A stretch of DNA of 64,000 bases from Hyphomicrobium sp. (GCA_022844105.1 JALHMJ010000002.1:440867-504866), one strand, 5' to 3'. Positions 20,459 through 30,319 are shown, numbered from the stretch's first letter. The notes: generated by a model not told the origin, from the sequence alone. Made by a program: numbers and translations.

Positions 20459-20565
20459 CGCCCAGCATTGCGTTCGACCAATCAACACAGCGTCCTGGCC
20501 AGCCGAGTACCTGCGTCTCGCCAAGCAAGTCCGGCAGAGAACCGGAACCGAGCGGAGAACCATAG

Positions 20566-21039
20566 ATGCGCCGCATCTCGTCGATGATCACGAAACGGCT
20601 GGCACTGGCCGCTTTGGCCGCCACCCTCGTCGGCGGCTGTTCCATGGACGACGTGGAACTGGACGGTGGCATTTTCGATGCGGTGGGCATAGGTGCCAAT
20701 CAGCCCAAGAGCGCGGAGCCCAAGCTTGCCGCTCGCACCCCGCTGGTCGTGCCCCCATCGACGGCGAGCCTGCCGCAGCCGGGCGTTCCCGCCCAGGCGG
20801 ACGCCATTGACGTGACCACCGCCATCAACGATCCCGACCGCAAAGCCGTTGTGTCTCAGGCTGAAAAAGAGCGCGCCCAACAAGAATACTGCGACAAAAA
20901 CTACCGTCCCGCCGTCGCCGGCGGCGACGCGAGCGCCGACTCGATCGAAGGGCCGCTTGGTCCCTGCCGTCCGTCGATCCTGAATTCAATGAAGAAATGG
21001 AACGGCGGCGAGGACCCGCTCGTCATCGGTGGACAATAA
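20566..21039 (+). CDS. Outer-membrane-type lipoprotein, unknown function
   Basis: 157 residues. Type II signal peptide with lipobox LVGGC (Cys at about 25) and Ser after the Cys, which does not signal inner-membrane retention. The mature part is Pro/Ala rich with ARTPLVVPPSTASLPQPG, similar in style to the DUF3035 lipoproteins often found after lspA, then a charged helix and a two-Cys C-terminus (EYCDKNY, LGPCRPS). GGAG about nine bases upstream of the ATG. Follows lspA by 107 bases. The DUF3035 relation is a guess from position and a proline motif. Confidence 0.75.
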   Translation: MRRISSMITKRLALAALAATLVGGCSMDDVELDGGIFDAVGIGANQPKSAEPKLAARTPLVVPPSTASLPQPGVPAQADAIDVTTAINDPDRKAVVSQAEKERAQQEYCDKNYRPAVAGGDASADSIEGPLGPCRPSILNSMKKWNGGEDPLVIGGQ

Positions 21040-21256
21040 CCGCATTTCTCGTTGCCGCGTGCACGGTCGGGCAACCGCATCGTTTTCTGATCGCTTACCA
21101 ATTCCACTCTGATCCCGCGTCCGATCGCGCGCTGGTATACAATCCCGGGTGCCGGGCATGAACGGCTTGTCATTTGACATGCTGCCCCCCGACGCCGACA
21201 TCCTCAGAGCACGCGGGGATTGCCACCTGCGCAGTCCCCCGAGCTTCGAGGAATTC

Positions 21257-22657
21257 ATGGCTGTTTCACTTCGCACCGCCCTCAGCTTCTGCTTCATGGT
21301 GTCCGCCAGCATGTTCGCTCTCACCAAATCTCCCACTGCATCGTATGCCGCACCCCGCGTCACCGAGTTCAAGCTCGATAACGGGTTGCAAGTAGTGGTC
21401 ATCCCCGATAGCCGATCGCCGGTCGTGACCCACATGGTCTGGTACAAAGTCGGCGCGGCCGACGAACCCAAGGGCGTCTCCGGTATCGCCCACTTCCTCG
21501 AACACTTGATGTTCAAATCGACCGAAAAAATTTCGTCGGGCGAATTCTCTAAAATTGTCTCCCGTCTCGGAGGCCAGGATAACGCGTTCACCGGACACGA
21601 CATCACGGCCTATTTCCAGCGTATCTCCAAGGAGCGCCTGCCGCAGGTGATGGAGATGGAAGCCGATCGAATGGTCAACCTCAAGCTCACCGACAAAGAG
21701 GTCCTGACCGAGCGCGACGTCATCCTCGAGGAGCGCCGCTCGCGCGTCGAGAACAACCCCGCGGCCATTCTCGATGAACAAATGGACGCCGCACTCTACT
21801 TGCACCACCCCTACGGCATTCCAGTCATTGGCTGGGAGCACGAGATGGCAAAGCTTTCGCGCCAGAACGCCATCGACCATTACAAGCGCTATTACGCACC
21901 TAACAATGCCGTCCTTGTTGTCGCCGGCGATGTGGCACCCGACGAGGTCAAGAAATACGCCAGCGACACATTCGGCAAACTGCCGGCCAATCCTGCGGCA
22001 GCACGCGCCGAACGCCCAGCCGATCCGCCGCAGCGCGTCGCCCGCCGCGTCATGCTGGAAGATCCGCGCGCCGGCAAGGCGTCGATCCATCGTGACTACA
22101 TCGTACCGAGCTACTCGACGGCCGCACCACTTGAAGCTGAGGCCCTCGATTTGTTAGCCAAGATTGCCGCTGACGGAGCCACCAGCCGCCTCTACAAAAA
22201 GCTGGTGATGGAAGACAAGGTCGCCTCATCCACCGGCGGCAGCTACATGGGTTCGGGTCTGGATAGCGGAAAATTCTCCGTCTATGCGATTGCTGGCGAC
22301 GGCGTTGATCTTGGCAAGGTCGAAGCGACCATGGACGACGTTCTCGCTGAGATCGCTGCCAATGGCGTCACCCAAGCCGAACTCGACCGCGCCAAGAACG
22401 GCTACGTTGCCGAGTACATCTATGAGAACGACAACCAAGCATCCCTCGCCCGGCGCTATGGCTGGGGGCTCGCCCTTGGCCGCTCGATCGCTCAAATCGA
22501 AAGCTGGCCGGACCATATCAGCAAGGTTTCTCTGGACGACGTGAAGAAGGCCGCCGCCACCTACTTGGACGTACGCCGTTCGGTCACTGGGACCCTGAAG
22601 CCGCTGAAAGCCCCGGTTGCCACCCGCGATGAAACGCCCCGCAAAGATCGTTCGTGA
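21257..22657 (+). CDS. M16 family zinc metallopeptidase (catalytic subunit)
   Basis: Pitrilysin-like peptidase, exported to the periplasm. 466 residues from the ATG at 21257, which has GAGGA at ideal distance; a 36-codon upstream extension is rejected. A signal peptide covers about 1-32 (cleavage near SYAAP). The active site HFLEH is at 79-83 (two His ligands and catalytic Glu), and the third ligand Glu lies in the LTERDVILEERR helix (about 153-164). The C-terminal non-catalytic domain includes ASIHRDYIVPSYS. The second M16 gene starts 22 bases after its stop, as in heterodimeric M16B pairs. Confidence 0.92.
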   Translation: MAVSLRTALSFCFMVSASMFALTKSPTASYAAPRVTEFKLDNGLQVVVIPDSRSPVVTHMVWYKVGAADEPKGVSGIAHFLEHLMFKSTEKISSGEFSKIVSRLGGQDNAFTGHDITAYFQRISKERLPQVMEMEADRMVNLKLTDKEVLTERDVILEERRSRVENNPAAILDEQMDAALYLHHPYGIPVIGWEHEMAKLSRQNAIDHYKRYYAPNNAVLVVAGDVAPDEVKKYASDTFGKLPANPAAARAERPADPPQRVARRVMLEDPRAGKASIHRDYIVPSYSTAAPLEAEALDLLAKIAADGATSRLYKKLVMEDKVASSTGGSYMGSGLDSGKFSVYAIAGDGVDLGKVEATMDDVLAEIAANGVTQAELDRAKNGYVAEYIYENDNQASLARRYGWGLALGRSIAQIESWPDHISKVSLDDVKKAAATYLDVRRSVTGTLKPLKAPVATRDETPRKDRS

Positions 22658-22679
22658 CGTGACCAGGAGCAACCCTCAT

Positions 22680-24086
22680 ATGACGCCGCCGAACGTCTCG
22701 CCTTCGTCCGCGACCCGCGCACGCGCCCTCGCAATGTCTCAGCTTGTGTCACATCGACTGTCTTACACGTGGCCGCTGCTTCTGGCGGCACTCCTTTTCT
22801 TCACTTACAACAGGCCGGCAGAAGCCATGCAGATTCAGACCGTGAAGAGCCCGGGCGGCATTGAAGCCTGGCTCGTTGAAGATCATTCCAATCCGATGAT
22901 GGCTATGCGCTTCTCGTTTGAGGGCGGCAGCGCACAGGACCCGACGGGCAAGGAAGGCCTTGCCAATTTCGTTTCAGCCATGCTCGACGAAGGTGCCGGC
23001 GAGCTGGATGCGAACGCGTTCCAGGAACAGCTCGAAAACCTCGCCGTGCGGCTGAGCTTTTCCGATACGCAGGACGCATTCTACGGCAACCTCGAAACAT
23101 TGACCGCCAACCGCGACAAGGCGACGGAACTGCTTCGCCTCGCAATCAATTCGCCCCGCTTTGAAAAGGATGCAACCGAGCGCATTCGCGGCCAGATTCT
23201 AGCCAATCTCGTCTATGCCGCCAAAGATCCCGACCGTGTCGCCTCCAATGAATGGTATGCGCTCGCATTCGGCAACCACGCCTATGGTCGTCCATCAAGC
23301 GGCACGGAAGCCAGTGTTGCCGCGATCGCGACCGAGGACCTGAAGGCCTACCGCAATCGTGTGTTCGCCCGCTCCAACTTGCGCATCGTGGCCGTGGGCG
23401 ACATTTCCGCCGCCGAATTGGGTGTGATGCTCGACAAGGTCTTCGGCGAACTGCCCGCAAAGGCCGATCTTGTGGCTGTTCCCGTCGTCACGCCGGTCAC
23501 CGGCGGCAAGACAAAAATCATCGAAATGGATGTGCCGCAATCGGTCGCCGTCTTCGGTTTCGGCGCAATGCCGCGCAAGGATCCCGACTTCCTCACCGCA
23601 TTCGTCGTGAACCAGCTGATTGGTGGCGGCGGTTTCGCCTCCCGGCTGATGGAAGAGGTGCGCGAGAAGCGCGGCCTTGCCTACTCCGTCTACAGCTACC
23701 TGCAGCCGATGCGCTCAGCCTCTATATTTTCCGGAGGCGTTGCCACGCGCAACGACGCCGTGAAAACGTCCATCGATCTCATTCGCCAAGAACTGGAAAA
23801 GGTTGCCGTTGCCGGCCCCAACGCAGAAGAGTTCGCGAACGCTAAAAGTTATCTCATGGGCTCGTACGCCCTGCGATTTGATACGAATGTCAAGATCGCC
23901 ACCCAACTCCTCGGCTTGATGGAGGAAGGCTACGGCACGGATTACGTGAAGACCCGCAACCAGCTTATTGATGCAATCACACTTGATGACGCCAAGCGCG
24001 TCGCAAAGCGTCTGCTCGACACCAACAACATGATCGTCACCATCGTCGGCAAGCCCGAAACACCCGTCGCCGGCGACAAGGGCTGA
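22680..24086 (+). CDS. M16 family peptidase-like protein lacking the zinc motif
   Basis: 468 residues from the ATG at 22680 (AGGAG ten bases upstream; another Met 18 codons later lacks a site). Signal-anchor-like segment at about 31-48 (LLLAALLFF), possible cleavage near AEAMQ. The position of HxxEH is replaced by LANFVSAMLDEGAGEL, so no zinc site. The partner-type R/Y motif EKRGLAYSVYSYL is present at about 321-333. It therefore fits the substrate-binding subunit of an M16B heterodimer with the gene upstream. An intrinsic terminator lies at 24293-24325. Confidence 0.92.
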   Translation: MTPPNVSPSSATRARALAMSQLVSHRLSYTWPLLLAALLFFTYNRPAEAMQIQTVKSPGGIEAWLVEDHSNPMMAMRFSFEGGSAQDPTGKEGLANFVSAMLDEGAGELDANAFQEQLENLAVRLSFSDTQDAFYGNLETLTANRDKATELLRLAINSPRFEKDATERIRGQILANLVYAAKDPDRVASNEWYALAFGNHAYGRPSSGTEASVAAIATEDLKAYRNRVFARSNLRIVAVGDISAAELGVMLDKVFGELPAKADLVAVPVVTPVTGGKTKIIEMDVPQSVAVFGFGAMPRKDPDFLTAFVVNQLIGGGGFASRLMEEVREKRGLAYSVYSYLQPMRSASIFSGGVATRNDAVKTSIDLIRQELEKVAVAGPNAEEFANAKSYLMGSYALRFDTNVKIATQLLGLMEEGYGTDYVKTRNQLIDAITLDDAKRVAKRLLDTNNMIVTIVGKPETPVAGDKG

Positions 24087-24112
24087 CCCCGCTATAATTT
24101 CGTCACGTATTG

Positions 24113-24141
24113 AGATGCCCTGCCGTCAGGCGGGGCATCTT
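24113..24141 (+). terminator. Hairpin after the M16 pair
   Basis: AGATGCCC (24113-24120) pairs with GGGCATCT (24133-24140), and an inner GCC-GTCA-GGC extends the stem. Only a weak T-rich tail (TTGCTGTT), so probably a minor terminator or RNA-stabilising hairpin. Confidence 0.5.
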
Positions 24142-24292
24142 GCTGTTCCGCACAGAGTCACCGACGGAACAGCGCCAACCCGAACGTACACCTAAGGTCC
24201 TGGCATCAGAGGTGCACCGCCCCCCTCCTCCCCGGTCCACCGATGTAGCCTTCCGCCGCCGGGTATCCCCCCCGACACCCCGGCGCAGATCA

Positions 24293-24325
24293 CCCTCCGG
24301 GTTCCCCCACCCGGAGGGCTTTTTT
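24293..24325 (+). terminator. Intrinsic terminator of the lspA/M16 region
   Basis: Perfect nine-pair stem CCCTCCGGG (24293-24301) with CCCGGAGGG (24310-24318), loop TTCCCCCA, then TTTTTT from 24320. No T-tract in the other direction, so it serves the plus strand. The stretch 24141-24292 holds nothing I recognise. Confidence 0.85.
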
Positions 24326-24370
24326 CGCTTTCCGGCCGGCTGTCCCACAGGGGAGACGCGAAGCGTTAAG

Positions 24371-25300
24371 TTAGGCGTACCGCGCCCGCAGGCGCTCATA
24401 ATCCTCACCGGCATGATGACTGGATCGCGTCAGCGGCGATGAGGCGACCATGGCAAAACCCTTGCCCCGCGCGAGGCTGGCATACGCCGCAAACGTCTCC
24501 GGTTGAATGTATTCTGCCACCGGAACATGGTGCGGCGTTGGCTGCAAATATTGACCGATGGTGATGAAATCGACGTCGGCCGAGCGCAGATCGTCCATGA
24601 CCTGGATGATCTCGTCGCGCGTTTCGCCAAAGCCCAGCATCAGCCCAGACTTGGTGACTATTCGCGGTGCCAGTTCCTTCGCCGCTTGCAGCAGCCGGAT
24701 CGAATGAAAATAACGCGCGCCTGGACGGACGGAGGGATAAAATCGCGGGACGGTTTCGATGTTATGATTGAAGACATCCGGACCGGCATCGATGACGATG
24801 TCGAGCGCGCCCGGCTTGGCCAGGAAATCAGGCGTCAGGATCTCGATTGTCGTTGCAGGAGCCGCCGCTCTTACCGCACGAAGGACGGCTGCTAAATGAG
24901 CTGCGCCGCCGTCGTCGAGATCGTCTCGGTCAACCGATGTTATGACGGCGTGCGATAGATTGAGATCACTTACGGCAGCCGCGACTCGTTCCGGCTCGCT
25001 GCGATCGAGAGGCGCCGGCCGTCCTGTGCGAACGTTGCAAAACCCACAGCCGCGCGTGCACACATCGCCCATGACAAGAAACGTAGCGTGGCGCTTGCTC
25101 CAGCATTCGGCCAGATTGGGACAGCCAGCCTCTTCGCACACCGTCGACAGTCCGTGCCGGCGCACAATCGCGTGCGTCGCCTCGCGCACACCGACATCAG
25201 CCGCGCGCACCCGAATCCATTCCGGCCGCGCCAGAATAGGCTGCGCGGCGCGGTGCATCTTTTCCGGATGCCGTGGCGCATTGGAGTAAATCGTCGCCAT
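24371..25300 (-). CDS. lipA: Lipoyl synthase
   Basis: Radical-SAM enzyme that inserts two sulfurs into octanoyl-ACP or octanoyl-protein to form the lipoyl cofactor of 2-oxoacid dehydrogenases. 309 residues. Auxiliary cluster Cys in [12 protein letters not shown] (about 55-66), radical-SAM cluster [10 protein letters not shown] (about 81-90), then [20 protein letters not shown] and GLMLGFGE, and a C-terminal [15 protein letters not shown]. Full length with all eight cluster-related positions present. It stands alone, with 124 bases to the SOD gene. Confidence 0.97.
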   Translation of the reverse strand: MATIYSNAPRHPEKMHRAAQPILARPEWIRVRAADVGVREATHAIVRRHGLSTVCEEAGCPNLAECWSKRHATFLVMGDVCTRGCGFCNVRTGRPAPLDRSEPERVAAAVSDLNLSHAVITSVDRDDLDDGGAAHLAAVLRAVRAAAPATTIEILTPDFLAKPGALDIVIDAGPDVFNHNIETVPRFYPSVRPGARYFHSIRLLQAAKELAPRIVTKSGLMLGFGETRDEIIQVMDDLRSADVDFITIGQYLQPTPHHVPVAEYIQPETFAAYASLARGKGFAMVASSPLTRSSHHAGEDYERLRARYA

Positions 25301-25424
25301 ATCCGCCCTGCGGTTACTGCCCGTCGCTATCGTCTCAGCCTATGGCATCTGTAACAGCATACGAAGGCCCGCGCGATCTGGCCTTTCGCCAACCGCATCG
25401 CTGGTTCAGCCTATCGTGCGACCG

Positions 25425-26168
25425 TCAAATCGCGAGCTTACCGGACGTTGCCGCCGCATATCGATCGCCGACAGCTGTCCAGTTCACCACACTCCACCAA
25501 GCCTTGAGATAATCGGCCCTCTTGTTTTGATATTTCAGATAATAGGCGTGTTCCCAGACATCGTTGCCAATGAGCACCCGCTTGCCATCCATCAAGGGGG
25601 TGTCCTGGTTCGGCCGTGCCTCGAGCGCAAGATTACCGCCCTTGTCCACGGTCACGAAGACCCAGCCCGAGCCGAACACCTTCCCGCCCATCGTATTGAA
25701 CTGTTCCTGCAACGTGGCAAGGCTTGAGAAATCACGATCAAGCGCAGCCTTCAGATCACCCTCAGGTCCAGGACCGCCGGGTTTGCCCATGATCTGCCAG
25801 AACATGGAATGGTTGGCGTGCCCACCGGCATTGTTGCGTACCGTCGTGCGAACGCTTTCGGGAACGTCTTTCAGTTTGGCGAGCAGAACTTCGAGCGGCA
25901 GGCTGGAAATTTCGGGCTTATCCGCAATCGCGGCGTTGAGATTGTTTACGTAGGCCGCGTGATGTTTGCCGTGATGCAACCCCATCGTGGTCGCATCGAT
26001 ATGCGGCTCAAGAGCGGCCGGATCGTATGGCAGCGGCGGCAAAGTGAAGGGCCCCTTCACAGGTGCAGCCTGCGCCGCGACGTCACCGCTCAGCCGGCCT
26101 GCCGCCAAGCCCAGAACGGCGACGGCCCCAACCGACCGGACGAACATTCTGCGATCCAACGCGAGCAT
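25425..26168 (-). CDS. Mn-type superoxide dismutase with twin-arginine signal
   Basis: Dismutes superoxide. 247 residues from the ATG at 26168, chosen because AGGAGAG lies seven bases upstream (a Met six codons earlier lacks a site). The N-terminus reads LDRRMFVRSVG followed by a hydrophobic core (AVAVLGLAAG), a twin-arginine signal, so export to the periplasm in folded form is likely. The SOD body has metal ligand His in LHHGKHHAAYVNNLN, RNNAGGHANHSMFW (Mn-type spacing and GG), GSGWVFV, NQDTPL (Mn-type Gln) and DVWEHAYYLKY with the Asp/His ligands. The longer-than-usual N-terminus is the signal. Confidence 0.9.
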   Translation of the reverse strand: MLALDRRMFVRSVGAVAVLGLAAGRLSGDVAAQAAPVKGPFTLPPLPYDPAALEPHIDATTMGLHHGKHHAAYVNNLNAAIADKPEISSLPLEVLLAKLKDVPESVRTTVRNNAGGHANHSMFWQIMGKPGGPGPEGDLKAALDRDFSSLATLQEQFNTMGGKVFGSGWVFVTVDKGGNLALEARPNQDTPLMDGKRVLIGNDVWEHAYYLKYQNKRADYLKAWWSVVNWTAVGDRYAAATSGKLAI

Positions 26169-26351
26169 CAATTCTCTCCTCTTCATTGCCCTGAAACGAC
26201 GACGGCTGAGCAGGGTTTATCTATCCCCGCAACAGGTAATGGTCCAAAGGGTTCCGTTCAATACGCCAACTATAGTGCCGCCTGCGGCTCGCCGGTGCAG
26301 TCAAAAAGCACGACATTCGAAGTGCCGCCGCCGGCCCGGTTGATTGGCTGC

Positions 26352-26490
26352 AAAAAGAAAGCCCCCGGGGGACACCGAGGGCTTCTTTGGTGGACAGTCT
26401 CTTTGGGGGGGGGGATGCGGAAGAGACCATCCAGGCGAACTATTCTTTGAGGGGGGATGAATAATTCGCCTTCCGTCAGTTCTTTAGTCC
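26352..26490 (-). ncRNA. Candidate trans-acting small RNA with two C-rich loops
   Basis: On the minus strand three hairpins follow one another. Hairpin 1 (26470-26434): 11-pair stem GGCGAATTATT with AATAGTTCGCC, loop CATCCCCCCTCAAAG. Hairpin 2 (26428-26396): 8-pair stem GGTCTCTT with AAGAGACT, loop containing GCATC, ten Cs and AAAG. Hairpin 3 (26385-26359): ten-pair stem AAGCCCTCGG with CCGGGGGCTT, then TTCTTTTT, a textbook terminator. Both loops share CATCCCCCC followed by CAAAG, complementary to purine-rich Shine-Dalgarno sequences. The 5' end is unknown. The 494-base gap between the SOD and VIT genes contains no protein gene I can support, so this RNA is its main content. Confidence 0.6.
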
Positions 26491-26686
26491 AATGCCCGTC
26501 CAAAAAGATTGACTTTTATCAAACAAGAGGGCGCCGAGATCCTTAGTGATCATGTTTCCGGTATCAACGAAAAGCCGCGCCGACCGTCATGGCATACTCA
26601 TCATGCGACATAGCCTAACAAAGCGTTGCCGTTCCGGCCAAAGCCGGCACGCCTGCTTCTAATCGATTCAAAAAATTGGGATGGTC

Positions 26687-27388
26687 ATGAGTCGCATTTA
26701 CAGCCACGCAGAAACGCATCTCGTCGATCGCATCGGTTGGCTCCGCGCCGCAGTCCTTGGCGCCAATGACGGTATTGTTTCAACAGCGAGCCTGATTGTC
26801 GGCGTTGCGGCAGCCTCGCCCAATACAAATGAAGTTCTGCTGGCTGGTGCCGCGGGTCTTGTTGCCGGGGCCATGTCGATGGCAGCCGGCGAGTATGTTT
26901 CGGTGAGTTCGCAGTCGGATACGGAACTCGCTGACCTGACACGCGAGCGTGCGGAACTGGCGACCCAACCCGAGTCAGAACGACAAGAACTTGCTGACAT
27001 TTATGTCAAGCGTGGACTTGACGCCGACTTGGCCCTGCAGGTTGCAGATCAGCTGATGGCCAAAGACGCGCTCGGCGCGCATGCCCGTGACGAACTCGGC
27101 ATTTCAGAAGTGACGACGGCCCGACCGGTCCAGGCTGCGCTGACGTCCGCGGCAACATTTGCCGTCGGCGCGGCGCTACCGTTGGCGATGGTCCTCATCT
27201 CGCCGGCAGATAAACTGGTGTATTGGGTGTCCGCCGCCGCCCTCGTCTTTCTCGCGCTTCTCGGCGCCGTCGGTGCTTGGGTTGGCGGATCGAACATCAC
27301 GCGTGCAACGCTGCGGGTCAGTTTCTGGGGTGCTTTCGCCATGGGCCTGACGGCAGTCATCGGACACTTGGTTGGGAAGTCTCTATAG
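26687..27388 (+). CDS. VIT1/CCC1 family iron/manganese transporter
   Basis: Membrane exporter of Fe(II)/Mn(II). 233 residues from ATG 26687 (a second ATG two codons upstream is equally in frame). Helices at about 19-40, 50-70, 148-170, 176-200 and 208-230. Family blocks: GWLRAAVLGANDGIVSTASLIVGVAAA (about 17-43), GLVAGAMSMAAGEYVSVSSQSDTELA (about 57-82), an acidic and helical metal-binding domain at about 83-140 (ERQELADIYVKRGLD, HARDELG), and a C-terminal GALVAIGH-type helix. Its neighbourhood (Mn-type SOD, small RNA) suggests metal or oxidative-stress control, by inference. Confidence 0.88.
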   Translation: MSRIYSHAETHLVDRIGWLRAAVLGANDGIVSTASLIVGVAAASPNTNEVLLAGAAGLVAGAMSMAAGEYVSVSSQSDTELADLTRERAELATQPESERQELADIYVKRGLDADLALQVADQLMAKDALGAHARDELGISEVTTARPVQAALTSAATFAVGAALPLAMVLISPADKLVYWVSAAALVFLALLGAVGAWVGGSNITRATLRVSFWGAFAMGLTAVIGHLVGKSL

Positions 27389-27391
27389 GAC

Positions 27392-28333
27392 TTACGGTGT
27401 ATCGTCTGACCGGGCGGCACTCGCTTCGTCGCGCACAACCTTTTCCGTCAGTCGATCAGAGCAGAGCTCGATAAAGCGGTAGGCGTACGTGCGAAGATAG
27501 CTGCCTCTGCGCAGCGCAATGCGCGAGGTGTTCACAGAAAACAACGAGGTGGCGTCGAGCAGCTCAAGCTGCACATCGCGCTCGGGGCTGAACGCCATCG
27601 AGGCAATGATGCCAATGCCCAGTTCCAATTCGACATATGCCTTGATGACGTCGGCATCCAGTGCGGTCATGACGATATCTGGAATGAGCTCTGCCTTGTC
27701 GAAGGCTTCATCGATCCGCGACCGCCCTGTAAATCCGGACTGGTAAGTCACAATCGGCCATTCGGCGATGGCCTCAAGCGTCAGCTGCTTCTGCATCGTC
27801 AACGGATGCCCCTTCGGCACGACGACGCTGTGATGCCAGGAGTACCACGGGAACGCCGCAAGATCCTGGGTATCCTGCAGCGCTTCGGTGGCGATCCCGA
27901 TATCGGCACGGCTATCTCGCAACATGGCGACGATCTCCGACGGTGACGCCTCATGCAGGACCAGGTTGACCTTCGGGAACTCCTTCTTGAAAGCGGTGAC
28001 GATATGCGGAAGCGCATACCGGGCCTGTGTGTGCGTGGTGGCAACCGTCAGTTGCCCGCGATCCTTGTTGGAGAATTGTTCGCCGAGCTTCTTGATGTTC
28101 TGCGTATCGAGCAGAATGCGCTGGACGATACCGACCAGCTCCTGTCCGGGCTCCGTCAGGCCGAGCAGTCGCTTACCTTTTCGCACAAAGAGTTCGACCC
28201 CGAGCTCGTCCTCGAGATCCTTGATGTTCTTAGAGACACCCGACTGCGAGGTGTGGAGTGCATTAGCCACATCGGTTAAATTGAAATTGCGCCGGACCGT
28301 CTCGCGAATGATGCGCAGTTGCTGGAAGTTCAC
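27392..28333 (-). CDS. cysB: CysB-like LysR-family regulator of sulfate assimilation
   Basis: Transcription factor of the CysB/Cbl group. 313 residues, begins [20 protein letters not shown], the CysB hallmark, with the winged helix-turn-helix ([24 protein letters not shown]) at about 22-46. The effector domain shows [15 protein letters not shown] (about 97-111), [13 protein letters not shown] and [11 protein letters not shown]. CysB responds to acetylserine. It is the last gene of the sulfate transporter operon: its ATG overlaps the cysA stop by four bases (ATGA), so it is made along with the transporter and may autoregulate it. Confidence 0.93.
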   Translation of the reverse strand: MNFQQLRIIRETVRRNFNLTDVANALHTSQSGVSKNIKDLEDELGVELFVRKGKRLLGLTEPGQELVGIVQRILLDTQNIKKLGEQFSNKDRGQLTVATTHTQARYALPHIVTAFKKEFPKVNLVLHEASPSEIVAMLRDSRADIGIATEALQDTQDLAAFPWYSWHHSVVVPKGHPLTMQKQLTLEAIAEWPIVTYQSGFTGRSRIDEAFDKAELIPDIVMTALDADVIKAYVELELGIGIIASMAFSPERDVQLELLDATSLFSVNTSRIALRRGSYLRTYAYRFIELCSDRLTEKVVRDEASAARSDDTP

Positions 28334-29424
28334 GAGCTTCGACCTTGCTGATGATCGGGAAAAAGGCTCAAGCGGCGGCTTTGCAACCGCACGCGTTGCC
28401 CATTGGCTAGGCCGAGGCGTGAGAGTTCCTCGGCGCCGACTTCAACTTCGAAATAGTCCTTTGCGCCGTCACGTTCGGGACCGTTGGCGATCAACTCGAC
28501 CCGGGAGACGCTGCCGTTCGTCAAGACGCGATTGACGCGGGCGGCCACCCCCGCGGCCTCGGGTCCGTCGGAGACGATCTCTGTATCGTGCGGACGGGCA
28601 TACGCCACAACCGGCTCGCCCTCGGCAAGGTCTGTCCGCGCATGCGGCAGCAGATCGCTTCCAATCCGCACATTGCTGCCCTCGACGCGCCCGCGGAACG
28701 CATTGACGTTACCGATGAACGAGTAGGCGAAGGACGTTGAAGGTTCCTCATAGATCTGGCGGGGATTGCCGATCTGCTCGATACGGCCTCTATTCATCAG
28801 GACGATACGATCGGCGACCTCCAGGGCCTCTTCCTGATCGTGAGTGACGAAGATCGACGAGATGTGCAGTTCATCATGCAGGCGGCGCAACCAGCGGCGC
28901 AGTTCCTTGCGCACCTTCGCATCGAGCGCACCGAATGGCTCATCGAGCAAGAGAACCTGTGGCTCGACCGCGAGGGCGCGCGCGAGCGCGATGCGCTGCC
29001 GCTGACCGCCGGACAACTGGGCGGGAAACCGGTCCTTCAACCAGCTCAGTTGCACAAGATCGAGCAACTCCATCACACGGCGACGGATCTCGGCTTCAGC
29101 CGGACGAACCTTGCGCGGCTTGACCCGAAGACCAAAAGCCACGTTCTCAAACACCGACATGTGACGAAACAATGCATAGTGCTGGAACACGAAACCGACG
29201 TGGCGTTCGCGAACATGCTTGTCGGTTGCGTCATTCCCGTCGAGGAGAATGCGGCCGGTGTCGGCGTTCTCAAGCCCGGCGATGATGCGCAGGAGTGTCG
29301 TCTTCCCGCAGCCCGACGGACCCAGCAAGGCCACGAGTTCTCCGCGCGGTAGATCGAGGGAGACATCGTCGAGTGCCCGGAAGGTCCCGAACCTCTTTGT
29401 GATATGATCAATCTCGATCGTCAT
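28330..29424 (-). CDS. cysA: Sulfate/thiosulfate ABC transporter ATP-binding protein
   Basis: ATPase of the CysTWA importer. 364 residues from the ATG at 29424, which overlaps the cysW stop (TGATG). Walker [10 protein letters not shown] (about 36-44), Q-loop [10 protein letters not shown], signature LSGGQRQR (about 137-144), Walker [14 protein letters not shown]-loop THD. A C-terminal regulatory TOBE-like domain (about 240-364) is rich in Arg and starts near [10 protein letters not shown]. Followed by cysB with a four-base overlap. Confidence 0.96.
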   Translation of the reverse strand: MTIEIDHITKRFGTFRALDDVSLDLPRGELVALLGPSGCGKTTLLRIIAGLENADTGRILLDGNDATDKHVRERHVGFVFQHYALFRHMSVFENVAFGLRVKPRKVRPAEAEIRRRVMELLDLVQLSWLKDRFPAQLSGGQRQRIALARALAVEPQVLLLDEPFGALDAKVRKELRRWLRRLHDELHISSIFVTHDQEEALEVADRIVLMNRGRIEQIGNPRQIYEEPSTSFAYSFIGNVNAFRGRVEGSNVRIGSDLLPHARTDLAEGEPVVAYARPHDTEIVSDGPEAAGVAARVNRVLTNGSVSRVELIANGPERDGAKDYFEVEVGAEELSRLGLANGQRVRLQSRRLSLFPDHQQGRSS

Positions 29425-30317
29425 CAGTGCTGCTCCCCAGACGCGGTCCGCGCCGCCTGCCATTCAACGTAGGATTTCAAGACGAGCGTGACCAGAGCCA
29501 GAAACGCCAAAAGGGATGCCACCGCGAAGGCAGCAGCGAACTGGTACTCGTTGTAGAGAATTTCAACGTGCAGCGGCATTGTGTTGGTTTCACCCCGAAT
29601 GTGTCCGGAGACGACCGACACGGCTCCGAATTCGCCCATCGCCCGCGCGTTGCAGAGTATGACGCCGTAAAGCAGAGCCCATTTGATGTTCGGCAGCGTG
29701 ACGCGCCAGAACGCTTGCAGACCCGATGCTCCCAACGTAATCGCAGCTTCTTCTTCGTCACGTCCCTGCGATTGCATCAGCGGGATGAGTTCGCGCGCGA
29801 CAAACGGGAAAGTCACGAAGATCGTCGCCAGAACGATACCAGGGACGGCGAATATGATTCGGATATCATGATCCTGCAGCCAGCCACCGAACCATCCGTG
29901 AGCGCCAAAAACGAGGACATAGACAAGACCGGCGACCACAGGAGACACCGAGAACGGCAGATCGATCAGCGTTATTAGGAATTGCTTGCCGCGAAACTCG
30001 AAGCGGGCGATCGCCCAAGCGGCAGCAATGCCGAAAATCAAGTTGAGGGGCACCGCAATCGCTGCAGCCAACAGTGTCAGCCGGACCGCCGACAGGGCAT
30101 CGGGATCCACAAGCGCGGCGAAGTAGGCCTGCCAGCCCTTGCGAAAGGCTTCGACGAACACGAGGATGAGCGGCAATAGAATAAACACTGCAAAAAATGT
30201 CAGACTTACGAAGAGAATCGCGGACTTGACGAGCCCGCTGTCGCTGGTTGCAACCCGCCCTTCGAACCGCGTTGCCGAGGCCGATACTCGTCCCTCTAAT
30301 GTCGCCGCCCCAGCCAT
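29424..30317 (-). CDS. cysW: Sulfate ABC transporter permease CysW
   Basis: One of two inner-membrane permeases. 297 residues, six membrane helices, with an extra polar N-terminal stretch of about 25 residues. Conserved blocks: [20 protein letters not shown] (about 116-135) and the EAA loop [31 protein letters not shown] (about 185-215), then [19 protein letters not shown] and [15 protein letters not shown] typical of CysW. The start lies two bases after the cysT stop. Confidence 0.95.
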   Translation of the reverse strand: MAGAATLEGRVSASATRFEGRVATSDSGLVKSAILFVSLTFFAVFILLPLILVFVEAFRKGWQAYFAALVDPDALSAVRLTLLAAAIAVPLNLIFGIAAAWAIARFEFRGKQFLITLIDLPFSVSPVVAGLVYVLVFGAHGWFGGWLQDHDIRIIFAVPGIVLATIFVTFPFVARELIPLMQSQGRDEEEAAITLGASGLQAFWRVTLPNIKWALLYGVILCNARAMGEFGAVSVVSGHIRGETNTMPLHVEILYNEYQFAAAFAVASLLAFLALVTLVLKSYVEWQAARTASGEQH

Positions 30318-30319
30318 TG

